This document shows, piece by piece, positions 47,084 through 55,449 of a stretch of 64,000 bases of DNA (positions are counted from its first letter, which is position 1; each line of letters opens with the position of its first letter). The notes under the pieces were generated by a model that searched no databases, had not been told where the DNA came from, and saw only the letters and a program-made list of their open reading frames with translations. The translations under genes and the position numbers were made by a program. This DNA is from Microbacterium sp. UFMG61. Lineage in GTDB: Bacteria; Actinomycetota; Actinomycetes; Actinomycetales; Microbacteriaceae. The stretch covers positions 239,346 to 303,345 of the forward strand of contig NZ_JACAFP010000003.1 in the NCBI RefSeq assembly GCF_015354505.1, in the 5' to 3' direction.

Positions 47084-47869
47084 ATGAACCGCACTCTCCG
47101 CCGCACCGTCACGATCGCTCTGGCCGCCGCGGCGCTCGCCCTCACCGGGTGCGCTTCCGGAGCGGAGCCGCCGGCGCCGACCGCCACCGACGATGCAGCC
47201 GAGAGTTCTCTGAGCGGTGAGCTCACGGTGTACGCGGCAGCCTCGCTCTCGACGGCCTTCGACGAGATCGGCGACGCCTTCACCGAGGCGAACCCCGACG
47301 TGGAGGTCAGCGTCGTGTACGACGGATCGTCGACCCTGGTCACGCAGCTGCTCGAGGGCGCCCCGGCCGATGTGTTCGCCTCAGCCGATGAGGCGAACAT
47401 GAAGAAGCTCGAGGATGCCGCGGTCGACCCGACCCTGTTCGCCTCCAACACTCTCGTGATCGCCGTGCCCGCAGACAACCCGGGCGGCGTGAAGACCCTC
47501 GACGACCTGGCCGACGTCACCACGGTGCTGTGCGCCCCCGAGGTGCCGTGCGGTGCGGCATCCGCCACGCTGCTCTCGAACGCGGGCGTCACGGTCGATG
47601 CGGCGAGCCTCGAGCAGAACGTGACCGCTGTGCTGACCAAGGTCGCCGCCTCCGAGGCGGACGCCGGACTGGTGTACGCCACCGATGTGATCGGTCGGGA
47701 CGACGTCGAGCTGATCGTGCCCGACGGCGCTGATGAAGTCGTCAACCACTATCCGATCGCCGCGCTGGCGGAGGCTCCGAACTCTGCGGCCGCCGAGGCG
47801 TTCGTCGCCTTCGTGCTCTCGGACGAGGGCCAGCAGATCCTCGCCGACCTCGGCTTCGGGGCGCCGTGA
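47084..47869 (+). CDS. modA: Molybdate-binding lipoprotein ModA
   Basis: 261 residues; lipobox LALTGC with Cys23. The mature sequence begins ELTVYAAASLSTAFDEIGDAF and contains VVYDGSSTLVTQLLEGAPADVFASAD, TLVIAVPADNP and GLVYATDV, which carry the Ser and backbone contacts to the oxyanion in ModA. It captures molybdate (or tungstate) outside the membrane for ModB. The stop overlaps modB by four bases. Confidence 0.96.
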   Translation: MNRTLRRTVTIALAAAALALTGCASGAEPPAPTATDDAAESSLSGELTVYAAASLSTAFDEIGDAFTEANPDVEVSVVYDGSSTLVTQLLEGAPADVFASADEANMKKLEDAAVDPTLFASNTLVIAVPADNPGGVKTLDDLADVTTVLCAPEVPCGAASATLLSNAGVTVDAASLEQNVTAVLTKVAASEADAGLVYATDVIGRDDVELIVPDGADEVVNHYPIAALAEAPNSAAAEAFVAFVLSDEGQQILADLGFGAP

Positions 47870-48654
47870 GTGCGGCCGGAGCACGCGGATACGCGCCGCG
47901 CGCACTGGCCATCCCCGCCCTGATCGGCCTCGCGTTCCTCGTCCTCCCGCTGGCGGCACTGGTCGCCCGCGTCGAGTGGTCGACGTTCATCGCCGATGTG
48001 ACGTCGGAGGCCGCACGATCGGCGCTGCTGCTCTCGCTCGGCACGGGGCTCATCGCCACGCTGCTGTGCATCGTGATCGGCGTGCCGCTGGCGCTGACCA
48101 TTGCTCGTTCAGGGCCGCGTCTCGCAGCCGTGCTGCGCGCGGCGGTCACGGTTCCGCTCGTGCTTCCGCCCATGGTCGGCGGCGTCGCCCTGCTCTACCT
48201 CTTCGGGCGGGCTGGGTGGTTCGGCGGACTCGGCCTCTCGTTCAGCACCCCGGCGGTCATCCTCGCGCAGACCTTCGTGGCGCTGCCGTTCCTGGTGCTG
48301 GCGGTCGAGGGTGCGGTGCGCACCTCGGGGGTCGAGTACGAGCGCACCGCCGCCGCGCTCGGTGCGGGGCGCTGGACGATCCTGCGCCGCGTCACCCTGC
48401 CACTGGCCGCCCCCGGGATCGTGGCCGGCGTAGTGCTGTGCTTCGCCCGCGCGATCGGCGAGTTCGGGGCCACGGCGCTCTTCGCCGGCAACCGCCCCGG
48501 CGTCACGCAGACCATGCCCCTGGCGATCTACACCGCTTTCAACGGAGCTGGGGTCACCCAGGGCGCCGCGGTCGCCCTCGCCCTGCTGCTGCTCGCCACC
48601 GCGATCCTCGTGCTGCTCCTCGTGCGCGGGTGGCGTCCGGGGGCTGCGCGATGA
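47866..48654 (+). CDS. modB: Molybdate ABC transporter permease ModB
   Basis: 262 residues, six membrane segments. The EAA loop EYERTAAALGAGRWTILRRVTLPLAAPGI (about 164-192) and AIGEFGATALFAGN, typical of ModB/CysTW permeases, are present. GTG start overlaps modA; the stop overlaps modC by ATGA. It forms the molybdate channel. Confidence 0.96.
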   Translation: MSAAGARGYAPRALAIPALIGLAFLVLPLAALVARVEWSTFIADVTSEAARSALLLSLGTGLIATLLCIVIGVPLALTIARSGPRLAAVLRAAVTVPLVLPPMVGGVALLYLFGRAGWFGGLGLSFSTPAVILAQTFVALPFLVLAVEGAVRTSGVEYERTAAALGAGRWTILRRVTLPLAAPGIVAGVVLCFARAIGEFGATALFAGNRPGVTQTMPLAIYTAFNGAGVTQGAAVALALLLLATAILVLLLVRGWRPGAAR

Positions 48655-49703
48655 GCGCCGTCGAGGGCCTGCGCGCCCGGGTGGTCGTGCCTCGGGAGCA
48701 CTTCACGGTCGATGTCTCGCTGCAGGTGCGGGCGGGGGAGACGGTCGCGGTGATGGGGCCGAGCGGTGCGGGCAAGTCGACGCTGCTGCAGGCCCTCGCC
48801 GGACTCGAGCCGCTGGGCGGGGGCGAGATCGCCGTCGAGGGGCGGGTCGTCGACCGGGTCGCGAAGCCGCGGGTGCGCACCGAGCCATTGCGCCGCGGTG
48901 TCGTGCTGCTGGGCCAGAAGCCGCGGCTGTTCCCCCATCTGTCGGTGCGCGAGAACGTGGCGTTCGGTCCGCGCGCGGCCGGCGTCGAGGCTCGTGCGGC
49001 GCGAGTCGGCGCCGACGACTGGCTCGCGCGCGTCGGGCTCCCGGGCTCGGGAGAGCGGATGCCGCACGAGCTCTCCGGGGGAGAGCAGCAGCGCGTCGCG
49101 GTCGCTCGTGCGCTCGCCGCATCCCCTCGCGTCGTGCTGCTCGACGAACCGCTCGTGGCCCTCGATCCCGAGACAGCCCGCGACATCAGGCGGATGCTGC
49201 GCGACCAGCTCGTCTCGACCACGACCGTCGCCGTCACACACGATGCCGCGGATGCCGTCGCGCTCGCCGACCAGTTGATCGTCGTCGAGGCTGGTCGCGT
49301 GACGCAGGAGGGGCCGGTGCGCGAGGTGCTCGCCGCCCCGGCATCCGGTTTCGTGGCCTCGATCGCCGGGGTGAATCGCCTGGTGGGTGTGGCGAGCGGA
49401 GGCGCGTGGCGCAGCGGTGAGGTGCTGCTGACGAGCGCCGATCCGGCGTCGCGTGCGCTCGCTGCGACAGACGGGGCAGCGCTCGCCGCGATCTTCCGTC
49501 CGGGGGACGTGCAGGTCGTCGATGCGGGCGCGGAGTCATGCCCGGCGGTGGTGACGCGCATCGAGCCCACACTGGCAGGCGTGCGCGTGCACACCGATGC
49601 GGGGGCGGTCGATCTGTCGCTGAACTCCTCGTCGGGGCTGGTCGTCGGCGACCGGATTCGGCTGCGGGTGGACCCGGCGCTGGTGCGATTCGTCGCGGCC
49701 TGA
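48651..49703 (+). CDS. modC: Molybdate ABC transporter ATP-binding protein ModC
   Basis: 350 residues from the ATG overlapping modB. Walker A GPSGAGKST at 36-44, LLGQKPRLFPHL (Q-loop), signature LSGGEQQRVAVARAL, Walker B VVLLDEPLVALD and VTHDAADAV. The C-terminal 65 residues (AAIFRPGDVQVV...VDLSLNSSSGLVVGDRIRLRV) form a TOBE/Mop domain. It drives molybdate uptake. A 200-base frameshifted copy of its central ATPase region lies at 50579-50780. Confidence 0.96.
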   Translation: MSAVEGLRARVVVPREHFTVDVSLQVRAGETVAVMGPSGAGKSTLLQALAGLEPLGGGEIAVEGRVVDRVAKPRVRTEPLRRGVVLLGQKPRLFPHLSVRENVAFGPRAAGVEARAARVGADDWLARVGLPGSGERMPHELSGGEQQRVAVARALAASPRVVLLDEPLVALDPETARDIRRMLRDQLVSTTTVAVTHDAADAVALADQLIVVEAGRVTQEGPVREVLAAPASGFVASIAGVNRLVGVASGGAWRSGEVLLTSADPASRALAATDGAALAAIFRPGDVQVVDAGAESCPAVVTRIEPTLAGVRVHTDAGAVDLSLNSSSGLVVGDRIRLRVDPALVRFVAA

Positions 49704-49722
49704 GAGTGTCGGTCGCCGGTGA

Positions 49723-49875
49723 GCGGCTCCGTCGATCGGTGAACGCTTCTGCGTCGACCACATCACGGTCTTCCAGTTCAACGACATCTATCCGGTCCCG
49801 CATCCCGGCGATGTGCTGGCCCTCCGAGTCGACGAATCGGTGCTGTTCCCCGTCGATCCGATCGACGAATCGTGA
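49723..49875 (+). pseudogene. 3' remnant of an unidentified gene
   Basis: A 50-residue open frame without a usable start, ending ...NDIYPVPHPGDVLALRVDESVLFPVDPIDES before TGA. Its codon usage matches real genes of the window and the sequence is not low-complexity, so it looks like the surviving C-terminus of a deleted gene. I do not recognise the family. It follows modC and precedes a minus-strand membrane protein. Confidence 0.4.
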
Positions 49876-49887
49876 CCGCGACGCGCA

Positions 49888-50538
49888 TCAGTCCGGTCGG
49901 TGCGCGCGGTCGGTGACGCGTCGGCCGCGGACGGAGAGTCCCAGAGCCAGACCGCCGAGCAGAAGCTGCGCGATCGTGACGGATGCAGAGAGGCTGAGCG
50001 CCGGCAGGGGGTCGGGGTGGAGGATGACGGCGTGCCAGAAGCGAGCGAAGAGCGCCGCGACGATGAGCGCGGGCGCGAAGCGCCACAGTCCGGGCAGAGT
50101 GCCCTTCACGGCGAGGACGATCACGGCGACCGCCAGGAGCACGGGATCGACCACCGGGAACAGGACCAGTCCATAGCCGAGGAACTCGTTGAGATCGAGG
50201 CCGAGGAGGGAGATCCACGCGCCGTATGCGTGGCTGATGCCGAAGCCGATCAGCGCGGCCTTCCCCACGATGCTCCGTCCCATGACGCCGTCGCCACCCA
50301 CCCCGAGGGCGAGCACGATCAGCGCTGCAAGGAGCAGCGTCGGCGCTACCGCGTGCAGCATGCTCGACCCCCGCAATTCCCACGTCATCAGGGGGGAGAG
50401 CGCGGTCACCACCAGAGAGGTGGCCGCGGACGCGAGCATCAGCGTGCCGCCCCACAGCAGCGTCCGACGGGGAAGCATGTCCCGACTCTCGCTCTGCGGT
50501 GTCTCGCTCACCCTCGTCCTCTCATCGACTCCGGCCAT
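49888..50538 (-). CDS. Membrane protein, DUF998-like
   Basis: 216 residues from the ATG at 50538; the frame continues upstream only because it runs antisense to the modC fragment. About six to seven hydrophobic segments: LLWGGTLMLASAATSLVVTAL, LLLAALIVLALGVG, GYGLVLFPVVDPVLLAVAVIVL and others, with a polar start and an Arg-rich end. The pattern resembles DUF998-type membrane proteins, without a firm motif. Function unknown; it lies on the opposite strand to the mod genes. Confidence 0.65.
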   Translation of the reverse strand: MAGVDERTRVSETPQSESRDMLPRRTLLWGGTLMLASAATSLVVTALSPLMTWELRGSSMLHAVAPTLLLAALIVLALGVGGDGVMGRSIVGKAALIGFGISHAYGAWISLLGLDLNEFLGYGLVLFPVVDPVLLAVAVIVLAVKGTLPGLWRFAPALIVAALFARFWHAVILHPDPLPALSLSASVTIAQLLLGGLALGLSVRGRRVTDRAHRPD

Positions 50539-50559
50539 GATCGATGCCGTTTCCGAGCA

Positions 50560-50573
50560 TGGCAATATGCCGG
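50560..50573 (+). repeat. 14-bp direct repeat, left copy (right copy 51950-51963)
   Basis: TGGCAATATGCCGG occurs exactly at 50560-50573 and again at 51950-51963. Between the copies lie the modC fragment and the compositionally distinct gene at 51084-51866. The AT-rich centre makes a chance repeat of 14 bp in this GC-rich DNA unlikely. It may mark the ends of an inserted or exchanged segment. Confidence 0.6.
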
Positions 50574-50578
50574 GGATT

Positions 50579-50780
50579 CGGGGGAGAGCAGCAGCGGGTG
50601 GCCGTGGCGCGCGCTCGCCGCATCCCCTCGCGTCGTGCTGCTCGACGAGCCGCTCGTGGCCCTCGATCCCGAGACGGTTGCCGACATCAGGCGGGTGCTG
50701 CGCGACCAGCTCGTCTCGATCACCACCGTCGCGGTCACGCACGATGCCGCGGATGCCGTCGCGCTTGCCGACCGGTTGCT
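50579..50780 (+). pseudogene. Frameshifted internal fragment of a modC-like ATPase
   Basis: About 200 bases closely match modC from GGGGGAGAGCAGCAGCG (near 49079) to GCGCTCGCCGACC (near 49270). A two-base loss after GTGGCGCGCG (about 50608) shifts the frame relative to modC, so GEQQRVAVARA is in one frame and ASPRVVLLDEPLVALDPET in another. It lacks Walker A and the whole C-terminus. It begins six bases after the left 14-bp direct repeat. The rest of the 545-base gap (50539-51083) holds no gene I can support. Confidence 0.85.
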
Positions 50781-51083
50781 CGAGCACCGAAATCTTTGCC
50801 AGCAGCGCTACATACCGGCATACGTCGTAGGGTGCATCGTCTCCATCGAGGGACTGTACTGATGTGTTCAGTGGCGCACGAGCTGATGAGGCTGGGTCGC
50901 GAGAGTCCTGTCCCCCGAATGGCCTACAGACGATCTCGCGGTGGATGCGGAGGATGAAGGCTCGTTGCCGTCAGCGTCTCATTCGACGTGGTCGATAAGA
51001 CCAGAACTCGTCTCCGAACGGTAGCGGTGGCACCGTGGGAGGGTCTTGCACCAGCGTCTGTGTGAGGAAAGGAGATGGTGACG

Positions 51084-51866
51084 ATGTCAGACACTTCGAG
51101 AGGGGCGACAGTGGGGGACACGATTGCAGCCCGCGGACTCGTCCGCCAAGACGAACACGACTCGTGGTTGATTCCGGTGGTCTCACCATCACCCGAGATC
51201 CGCCTTGCTATGGACGATGCCAGGATTCACCTGGAAGCATCTTCAGATCTCGATCGCTTGACCCACGGGTACGTCGAGGTGCGAGGAGTGTGGGTTCGCG
51301 AGGGAGCAGTCGCGGTCCGGGACATCATTCCGGTAGCTGAGGACGCCGCAGTCCTTGCGCCGCCGCCGTCATTGGGTACGCAGGCTCTTGTGACTTTACC
51401 TTCTGCTGCTGGCAGCCGGGCAGGGATCGATCTCTCCGTCGCTCGGTCGGTTGCTGGAGAGCTGGTCGAGAAAGAAGCAGCATTGCATTTCGTCGTGGTG
51501 GACGACGCCGAGCATTTCGCAGTCGTTGTCGCGGCCACTGATGTCGAGCGCGTCGAGTCTGAGCTGGGGCCGCTTCTGGGCCCTCACCTCGTCGTTGTCC
51601 ACTCACAGAACACCCCGGCCATGCTCCGACGCGCGGACGAAATTCTCGCCAATGAGGAACGGGACAAAAACCTGCTCCTGGCGGGAGAGGAGATGAGTCC
51701 GAATGGTGACTACCGCGTCGTCGGAATCGTCAAACACTGGACATCGGCGCTGAGTACGGCGCCTGCAAGCGCGCTCGAGGTGCGGGCGTGGATCCACCCA
51801 TATGAATCAGATTCTTCGACCCCAGCTCTTCTGGCTTTGACGGCCCCGCAGCGACCGCAGCAGTAG
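51084..51866 (+). CDS. Unrecognised hypothetical protein, possibly acquired
   Basis: 260 residues from the ATG at 51084, nine bases after a perfect AAAGGAG; an ATG at 51075 is too close to it. No signal peptide or membrane segment. Alternating strands and helices are suggested (YVEVRGVWVREGAVAVRDIIP, ALHFVVVDDAEHFAVVVAAT, EILANEERDKNLLLAGEEM, DYRVVGIVKHW). I recognise no family. The DNA uses visibly more AT-ending codons than its neighbours, and the gene lies within the segment bounded by the 14-bp direct repeats. Confidence 0.75.
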   Translation: MSDTSRGATVGDTIAARGLVRQDEHDSWLIPVVSPSPEIRLAMDDARIHLEASSDLDRLTHGYVEVRGVWVREGAVAVRDIIPVAEDAAVLAPPPSLGTQALVTLPSAAGSRAGIDLSVARSVAGELVEKEAALHFVVVDDAEHFAVVVAATDVERVESELGPLLGPHLVVVHSQNTPAMLRRADEILANEERDKNLLLAGEEMSPNGDYRVVGIVKHWTSALSTAPASALEVRAWIHPYESDSSTPALLALTAPQRPQQ

Positions 51867-52037
51867 ACGGCGTCGCCGACTGGTGCGAGGCGAGGATCAC
51901 GCTTGGACGAGTGGAAACCGTTGAGCACCCGCACTGAAGGTTCGCGACCTGGCAATATGCCGGTTGTCGTGCCTGCATGGGCCCCGGCGCCGGAGGCGCG
52001 GGTAGTCTCGGAACATGTCGGGGAGAGGGAACGAGCG

Positions 52038-53123
52038 ATGACGGCTGTGCCGGTCGTGATCGGGATGCGGGCGCCGAGCGCCGCGGTCCTCGACGCCGCC
52101 GCGCCCGCGTCGCAGGGACTCGTCGACACCCACGGTCGCGTGCACCGCGACCTACGGATCTCGCTGACGGACCGCTGCTCGCTGCGCTGCACCTACTGCA
52201 TGCCCGAGCAGGGCAACGAATGGCTCGCTCGCACGAGCATCCTGTCGACCGACGAGATCGTCGAGGTGGCACAGGTCGCCGCATCGCTCGGCATCCGCAC
52301 CTTCCGGCTCACGGGCGGCGAACCGCTGCTGCGCGCCGACATCGTCGACGTCGTTCGCCGGGTCTCCGCGATCCAGGGCGAGGACGGCCCCGTCGAGGTC
52401 GCAATGACCACGAACGGCATCACGCTCGCGAAGCACCTGCCCGCGCTGATCGACGCGGGCCTCACGCGGCTGAACATCAGCATCGACACGGTCGACCGTC
52501 AGCGCTTCGCCGACCTCACCCGCCGCGACCGCATCGACGACGTGTTCGAGGGCATCGCGGCAGCGGCGGCATCCGAACTGCGCCCGCTCAAGCTCAACAC
52601 CGTCGCCATGCGCGGAGTGAACGACGACGAGCTGCCCGACCTGGTCGCCTTCGCGATGGAGGTCGGCGCACAGCTGCGCTTCATCGAGCAGATGCCGCTC
52701 GACGCCGGCCACACGTGGGACCGCGCCTCGATGGTCACGCGCGAGGAGATCCTCGAGAAGCTCGGTGCGCGGTGGAACCTCGAGCCCGTTCCCGGTCGTG
52801 GAGGAGCACCGGCCGAGAAGTGGCGCATCGACGGCGGACCCCACGAGGTCGGCGTCATCGCCTCGGTCACCGCCCCCTTCTGCGGCGCGTGCGACCGACT
52901 GCGCCTGACCGCCGACGGCCAGCTGCGCAACTGCCTGTTCTCGAACGCCGAGTACGACCTGATCGACGTGCTTCGTGGTGACGAGGCATCCGATGCGGAT
53001 CACCGTGCCGAGGGAATCGGCGCCATGCTGCGCTCGTGCGTGCACGGCAAGCTGCCGGGCCACGCCATCAACGACCCGTCGTTCCTGCAGCCCGCCCGCG
53101 GCATGAACGCCATCGGCGGCTGA
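52038..53123 (+). CDS. moaA: GTP 3',8-cyclase MoaA
   Basis: 361 residues; ATG at 52038 with GGGAGAGGGA upstream. Radical SAM cluster motif CSLRCTYC (Cys x3 Cys x2 Cys, about residues 49-56), TGGEPLLR, a C-terminal second cluster site CGACDRLRLTADGQLRNCLF, and the terminal Gly-Gly needed for activity. It performs the first step of molybdenum cofactor synthesis with MoaC. It is separated from the other moco genes by the disturbed segment at 49.7-52 kb. Confidence 0.96.
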   Translation: MTAVPVVIGMRAPSAAVLDAAAPASQGLVDTHGRVHRDLRISLTDRCSLRCTYCMPEQGNEWLARTSILSTDEIVEVAQVAASLGIRTFRLTGGEPLLRADIVDVVRRVSAIQGEDGPVEVAMTTNGITLAKHLPALIDAGLTRLNISIDTVDRQRFADLTRRDRIDDVFEGIAAAAASELRPLKLNTVAMRGVNDDELPDLVAFAMEVGAQLRFIEQMPLDAGHTWDRASMVTREEILEKLGARWNLEPVPGRGGAPAEKWRIDGGPHEVGVIASVTAPFCGACDRLRLTADGQLRNCLFSNAEYDLIDVLRGDEASDADHRAEGIGAMLRSCVHGKLPGHAINDPSFLQPARGMNAIGG

Positions 53124-53138
53124 GCTCGCTCGTTTCCC

Positions 53139-53396
53139 GTTCACGACTCAGCAGAGAACGTGCGTTCCGCGTGCTCAGGGCGTATTTCCGACGGGGTACC
53201 GTCAGTCCGTGCTGAATTATGAACGGCATGAGGTTGCCTCGTCGCGGCCTCACTCCGGCGGCCGAGTCGCGCTGTCGGGCACGCAGCAGCATGCGGCTGC
53301 GCGACTTCCTGTTCACAATTCAGCAGAGAACGTGCGTTCCGCGGGCTCAGGGTGCGAATCCGGCACGGTCCTGGCCGCTCGTGCTGAATTGTGAAC
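53139..53396. repeat. 86-bp palindromic elements, copies 3 and 4
   Basis: Copies at 53139-53224 and 53311-53396 both begin GTTCAC and AACGTGCGTTCCGCG and end GTGCTGAATTRTGAAC. They are separated by 86 bases, so their starts are 172 bp apart. They fill the gap between convergent moaA and the M20 amidohydrolase; no gene is seen there. Confidence 0.9.
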
Positions 53397-53410
53397 GGCG
53401 AGTAGCCGCC

Positions 53411-54625
53411 TCAGCCGAGGAACTCCCGCGCGGCCGTCGACAGCGCGGTGACGCCGACCTCGATGGTCGGGTGGATCACGGGCGCGAAGAACGGCGAGTG
53501 GTTCGTGGGGATGTCCTTGTCGAGTGTCCCCGCGGCGGCCGACGCCGCAAAGGTCGCCGGATCCACCCCTCCCCAGAACCAGAACACGAGCGGGGCTCCG
53601 GTGTCGCGGGCGAACCACGAGACGTCCTCGCTGCCGGTGAACATGCCGGGGTCGATCACCGACGCCTCACCGAGTGCGCGCTGCAGCGCCGACGTGACGC
53701 GTGCCGTGGCATCCGCATCGTTGATCGTGGGCGGCAGGGTGTGGTCGGTGCGGATCTCGGGTTCGCGCTCGGCGCCGGATGCCGCTGCCTCGGCGCGCAC
53801 GATGCGCTCGACGCTCGCGAGCACCTTGTCGCGCATCTCGTCGTTCGGGTAGCGCAGGCTGAGCTCGAGCTTCGCCTCGGCGGGGATGATGTTGTTCTTG
53901 AGGCCGGCGTGGATCGAGCCCACCGTCACCACGGCGACGTCGCGCGGGTCGACCTCGCGAGAGGCGATGGTCTGCAGGCGCATGACGGTCGCCGCAGCCA
54001 TGACCACCGGGTCGATCGTCGAGTGCGGGCGCGAGCCGTGTCCGCCGCGGCCGTGAAGGGTGACGGTCAGGCCGTCGGATGCCGCCATCTGCGTACCGGG
54101 TCGCACGCCGATCGTGCCGGCGGGAAGCGGGGTCACGTGCTGTCCGAGCACGATGTCGGGGTGCGGCACGAGGTCGCGCAGTCCGTCGTCGAGCATCGCG
54201 CGGGATCCGGCGCCGTACTCCTCGGCGGGCTGAATGAGCACGACCACGGTGCCCGACCAGTCGGCCTTCTCGGCGACGAGCTTCTCGACCGCGCCGATCA
54301 TCGCGGTGACGTGCATGTCGTGTCCGCACGCGTGCATGACGGGCACGGTGGTGCCTGAGGGGTCGATGCCGGTCGCGGTGCTCGCGTATGCGAGGCCGGT
54401 CTCCTCGCCGACGGGCAGGGCGTCCATGTCGGCGCGCACCCAGACGACGGGACCGTCGCCGTTCTCGAGCACCCCGACCACGCCGGTGACGCCGACGCCC
54501 TCGTGCACCTCGAGCCCCAGATCGCGCAGATGCCCGGCGGCGATGCCGGCGGTGCGGGTCTCCTGGAACGAGAGCTCGGGGTGCTGGTGCAGGTCGATGT
54601 AGAGCGCTTCGAGGTCGATCGTCAT
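53411..54625 (-). CDS. M20-family amidohydrolase
   Basis: 404 residues. Metal-binding motifs MHACGHDMHVTAMIGA (about 98-113), QPAEEYGAGS (about 131-140) and LGQHVTPLPAG; the small dimerisation domain starts near SDGLTVTLHGRGGHGSRPH. This pattern matches aminoacylase/hippurate hydrolase-type enzymes removing acyl groups from amino acids or amino sugars. It lies ten bases after a TetR gene on the same strand and likely shares its promoter. Confidence 0.93.
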   Translation of the reverse strand: MTIDLEALYIDLHQHPELSFQETRTAGIAAGHLRDLGLEVHEGVGVTGVVGVLENGDGPVVWVRADMDALPVGEETGLAYASTATGIDPSGTTVPVMHACGHDMHVTAMIGAVEKLVAEKADWSGTVVVLIQPAEEYGAGSRAMLDDGLRDLVPHPDIVLGQHVTPLPAGTIGVRPGTQMAASDGLTVTLHGRGGHGSRPHSTIDPVVMAAATVMRLQTIASREVDPRDVAVVTVGSIHAGLKNNIIPAEAKLELSLRYPNDEMRDKVLASVERIVRAEAAASGAEREPEIRTDHTLPPTINDADATARVTSALQRALGEASVIDPGMFTGSEDVSWFARDTGAPLVFWFWGGVDPATFAASAAAGTLDKDIPTNHSPFFAPVIHPTIEVGVTALSTAAREFLG

Positions 54626-54635
54626 GGCCCCGAGC

Positions 54636-55283
54636 CTAGTCGCGGCGGTAGGACTCCAGTGCGGGCCCGGGGTGCAGCACGCCGTTCACGATCGCGCGGA
54701 TCGCGAACTCGCTGGCCTCGCCCAGGTCGATCACGTCGCGGTGCAGCAGCCACTGCAGCTGCAGGCCGTCCATCACGGCGAGGATGCTGGCGGCGGCGGT
54801 CGCGACCGTCTCGGGCTCGGTCACACCCTCCTGCGCGCACAGCAGATGGAACGCGTCGGTGACCTCGCGGCGCAGGGTCGTGTAGCGGTCTTCGAAGTAC
54901 TCGCGGCCGGGGTGGTTGTCGGTCACGGATTCCGACGACAGCACGGTGTAGGCCTGCACGATGCCGGGGCGACGCTCGTTCGCGATCGCGGTGCGCACGA
55001 GGTGCAGGAACAGCTCGGGGCCGCCCGGGATGTGCTTCTCGGCGAGGTTCGCCACGTCGGCCTGGTCGCGGTAGGCGAGCACCTCGAGCAGCAGCTTCTG
55101 CTTCGAACCGAAATGGTGCAGCACTCCCGCGTGGGTGATGCCGACCTGCTCGGCGACGTCGGCGAGCGTGCCGTTGGTCGACCCCTTGTTGCCGAAGATC
55201 TCGACGGCCGCTTTGAGGATCTGCTCCCGCTTCTCGCGGGTGGCAGGGCGGACGGACGTGTGGGCGACAGCATCCTTCGACAT
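54636..55283 (-). CDS. TetR-family transcriptional regulator
   Basis: 215 residues from the ATG at 55283. The HTH is LADVAEQVGITHAGVLHHFG (about 40-59), preceded by REKREQILKAAVEIFGNKG. The C-terminal domain includes VLSSESVTDNHPGREYFEDRY. It is divergent from the oligosaccharide-binding protein gene, with paired TTACTGGCG repeats in between, and upstream of the M20 gene in the same direction; it probably controls both. Confidence 0.92.
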   Translation of the reverse strand: MSKDAVAHTSVRPATREKREQILKAAVEIFGNKGSTNGTLADVAEQVGITHAGVLHHFGSKQKLLLEVLAYRDQADVANLAEKHIPGGPELFLHLVRTAIANERRPGIVQAYTVLSSESVTDNHPGREYFEDRYTTLRREVTDAFHLLCAQEGVTEPETVATAAASILAVMDGLQLQWLLHRDVIDLGEASEFAIRAIVNGVLHPGPALESYRRD

Positions 55284-55336
55284 GGTCCATCCTCTTCTGC
55301 ACCGAATCCTGCACTGGATCGTACTTGCAACTCTAC

Positions 55337-55380
55337 TTACTGGCGGGTAACCTCGCATCAGCTTACTTTCTCGCCAGTAA
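55337..55380. promoter_or_regulatory. Inverted TTACTGGCG repeats between TetR and transporter genes
   Basis: TTACTGGCGGGTAA (55337-55350) and TTACTTTCTCGCCAGTAA (55363-55380) contain CTTACTGGCG and its inverse CGCCAGTAAG, 27 bp apart. They lie between the divergent starts at 55283 and 55450 and are the likely TetR operator. Confidence 0.7.
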
Positions 55381-55449
55381 GCAAATAGGCGTCGGATGCT
55401 CGTCAGCCGGCGCTCACACAGCACAAAGACCCGTGCCCAAGGAGAAGCA

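Noticed and set aside
50539..50787. N-terminal extension of the DUF998-like protein
   Set aside because: The extra 83 codons are antisense to the modC fragment and have no membrane-protein character; the ATG at 50538 begins a sensible sequence.
51903..52037. 45-residue N-terminal extension of MoaA
   Set aside because: It runs through the right 14-bp repeat and lacks a ribosome-binding site, whereas the ATG at 52038 has one and gives the usual length.
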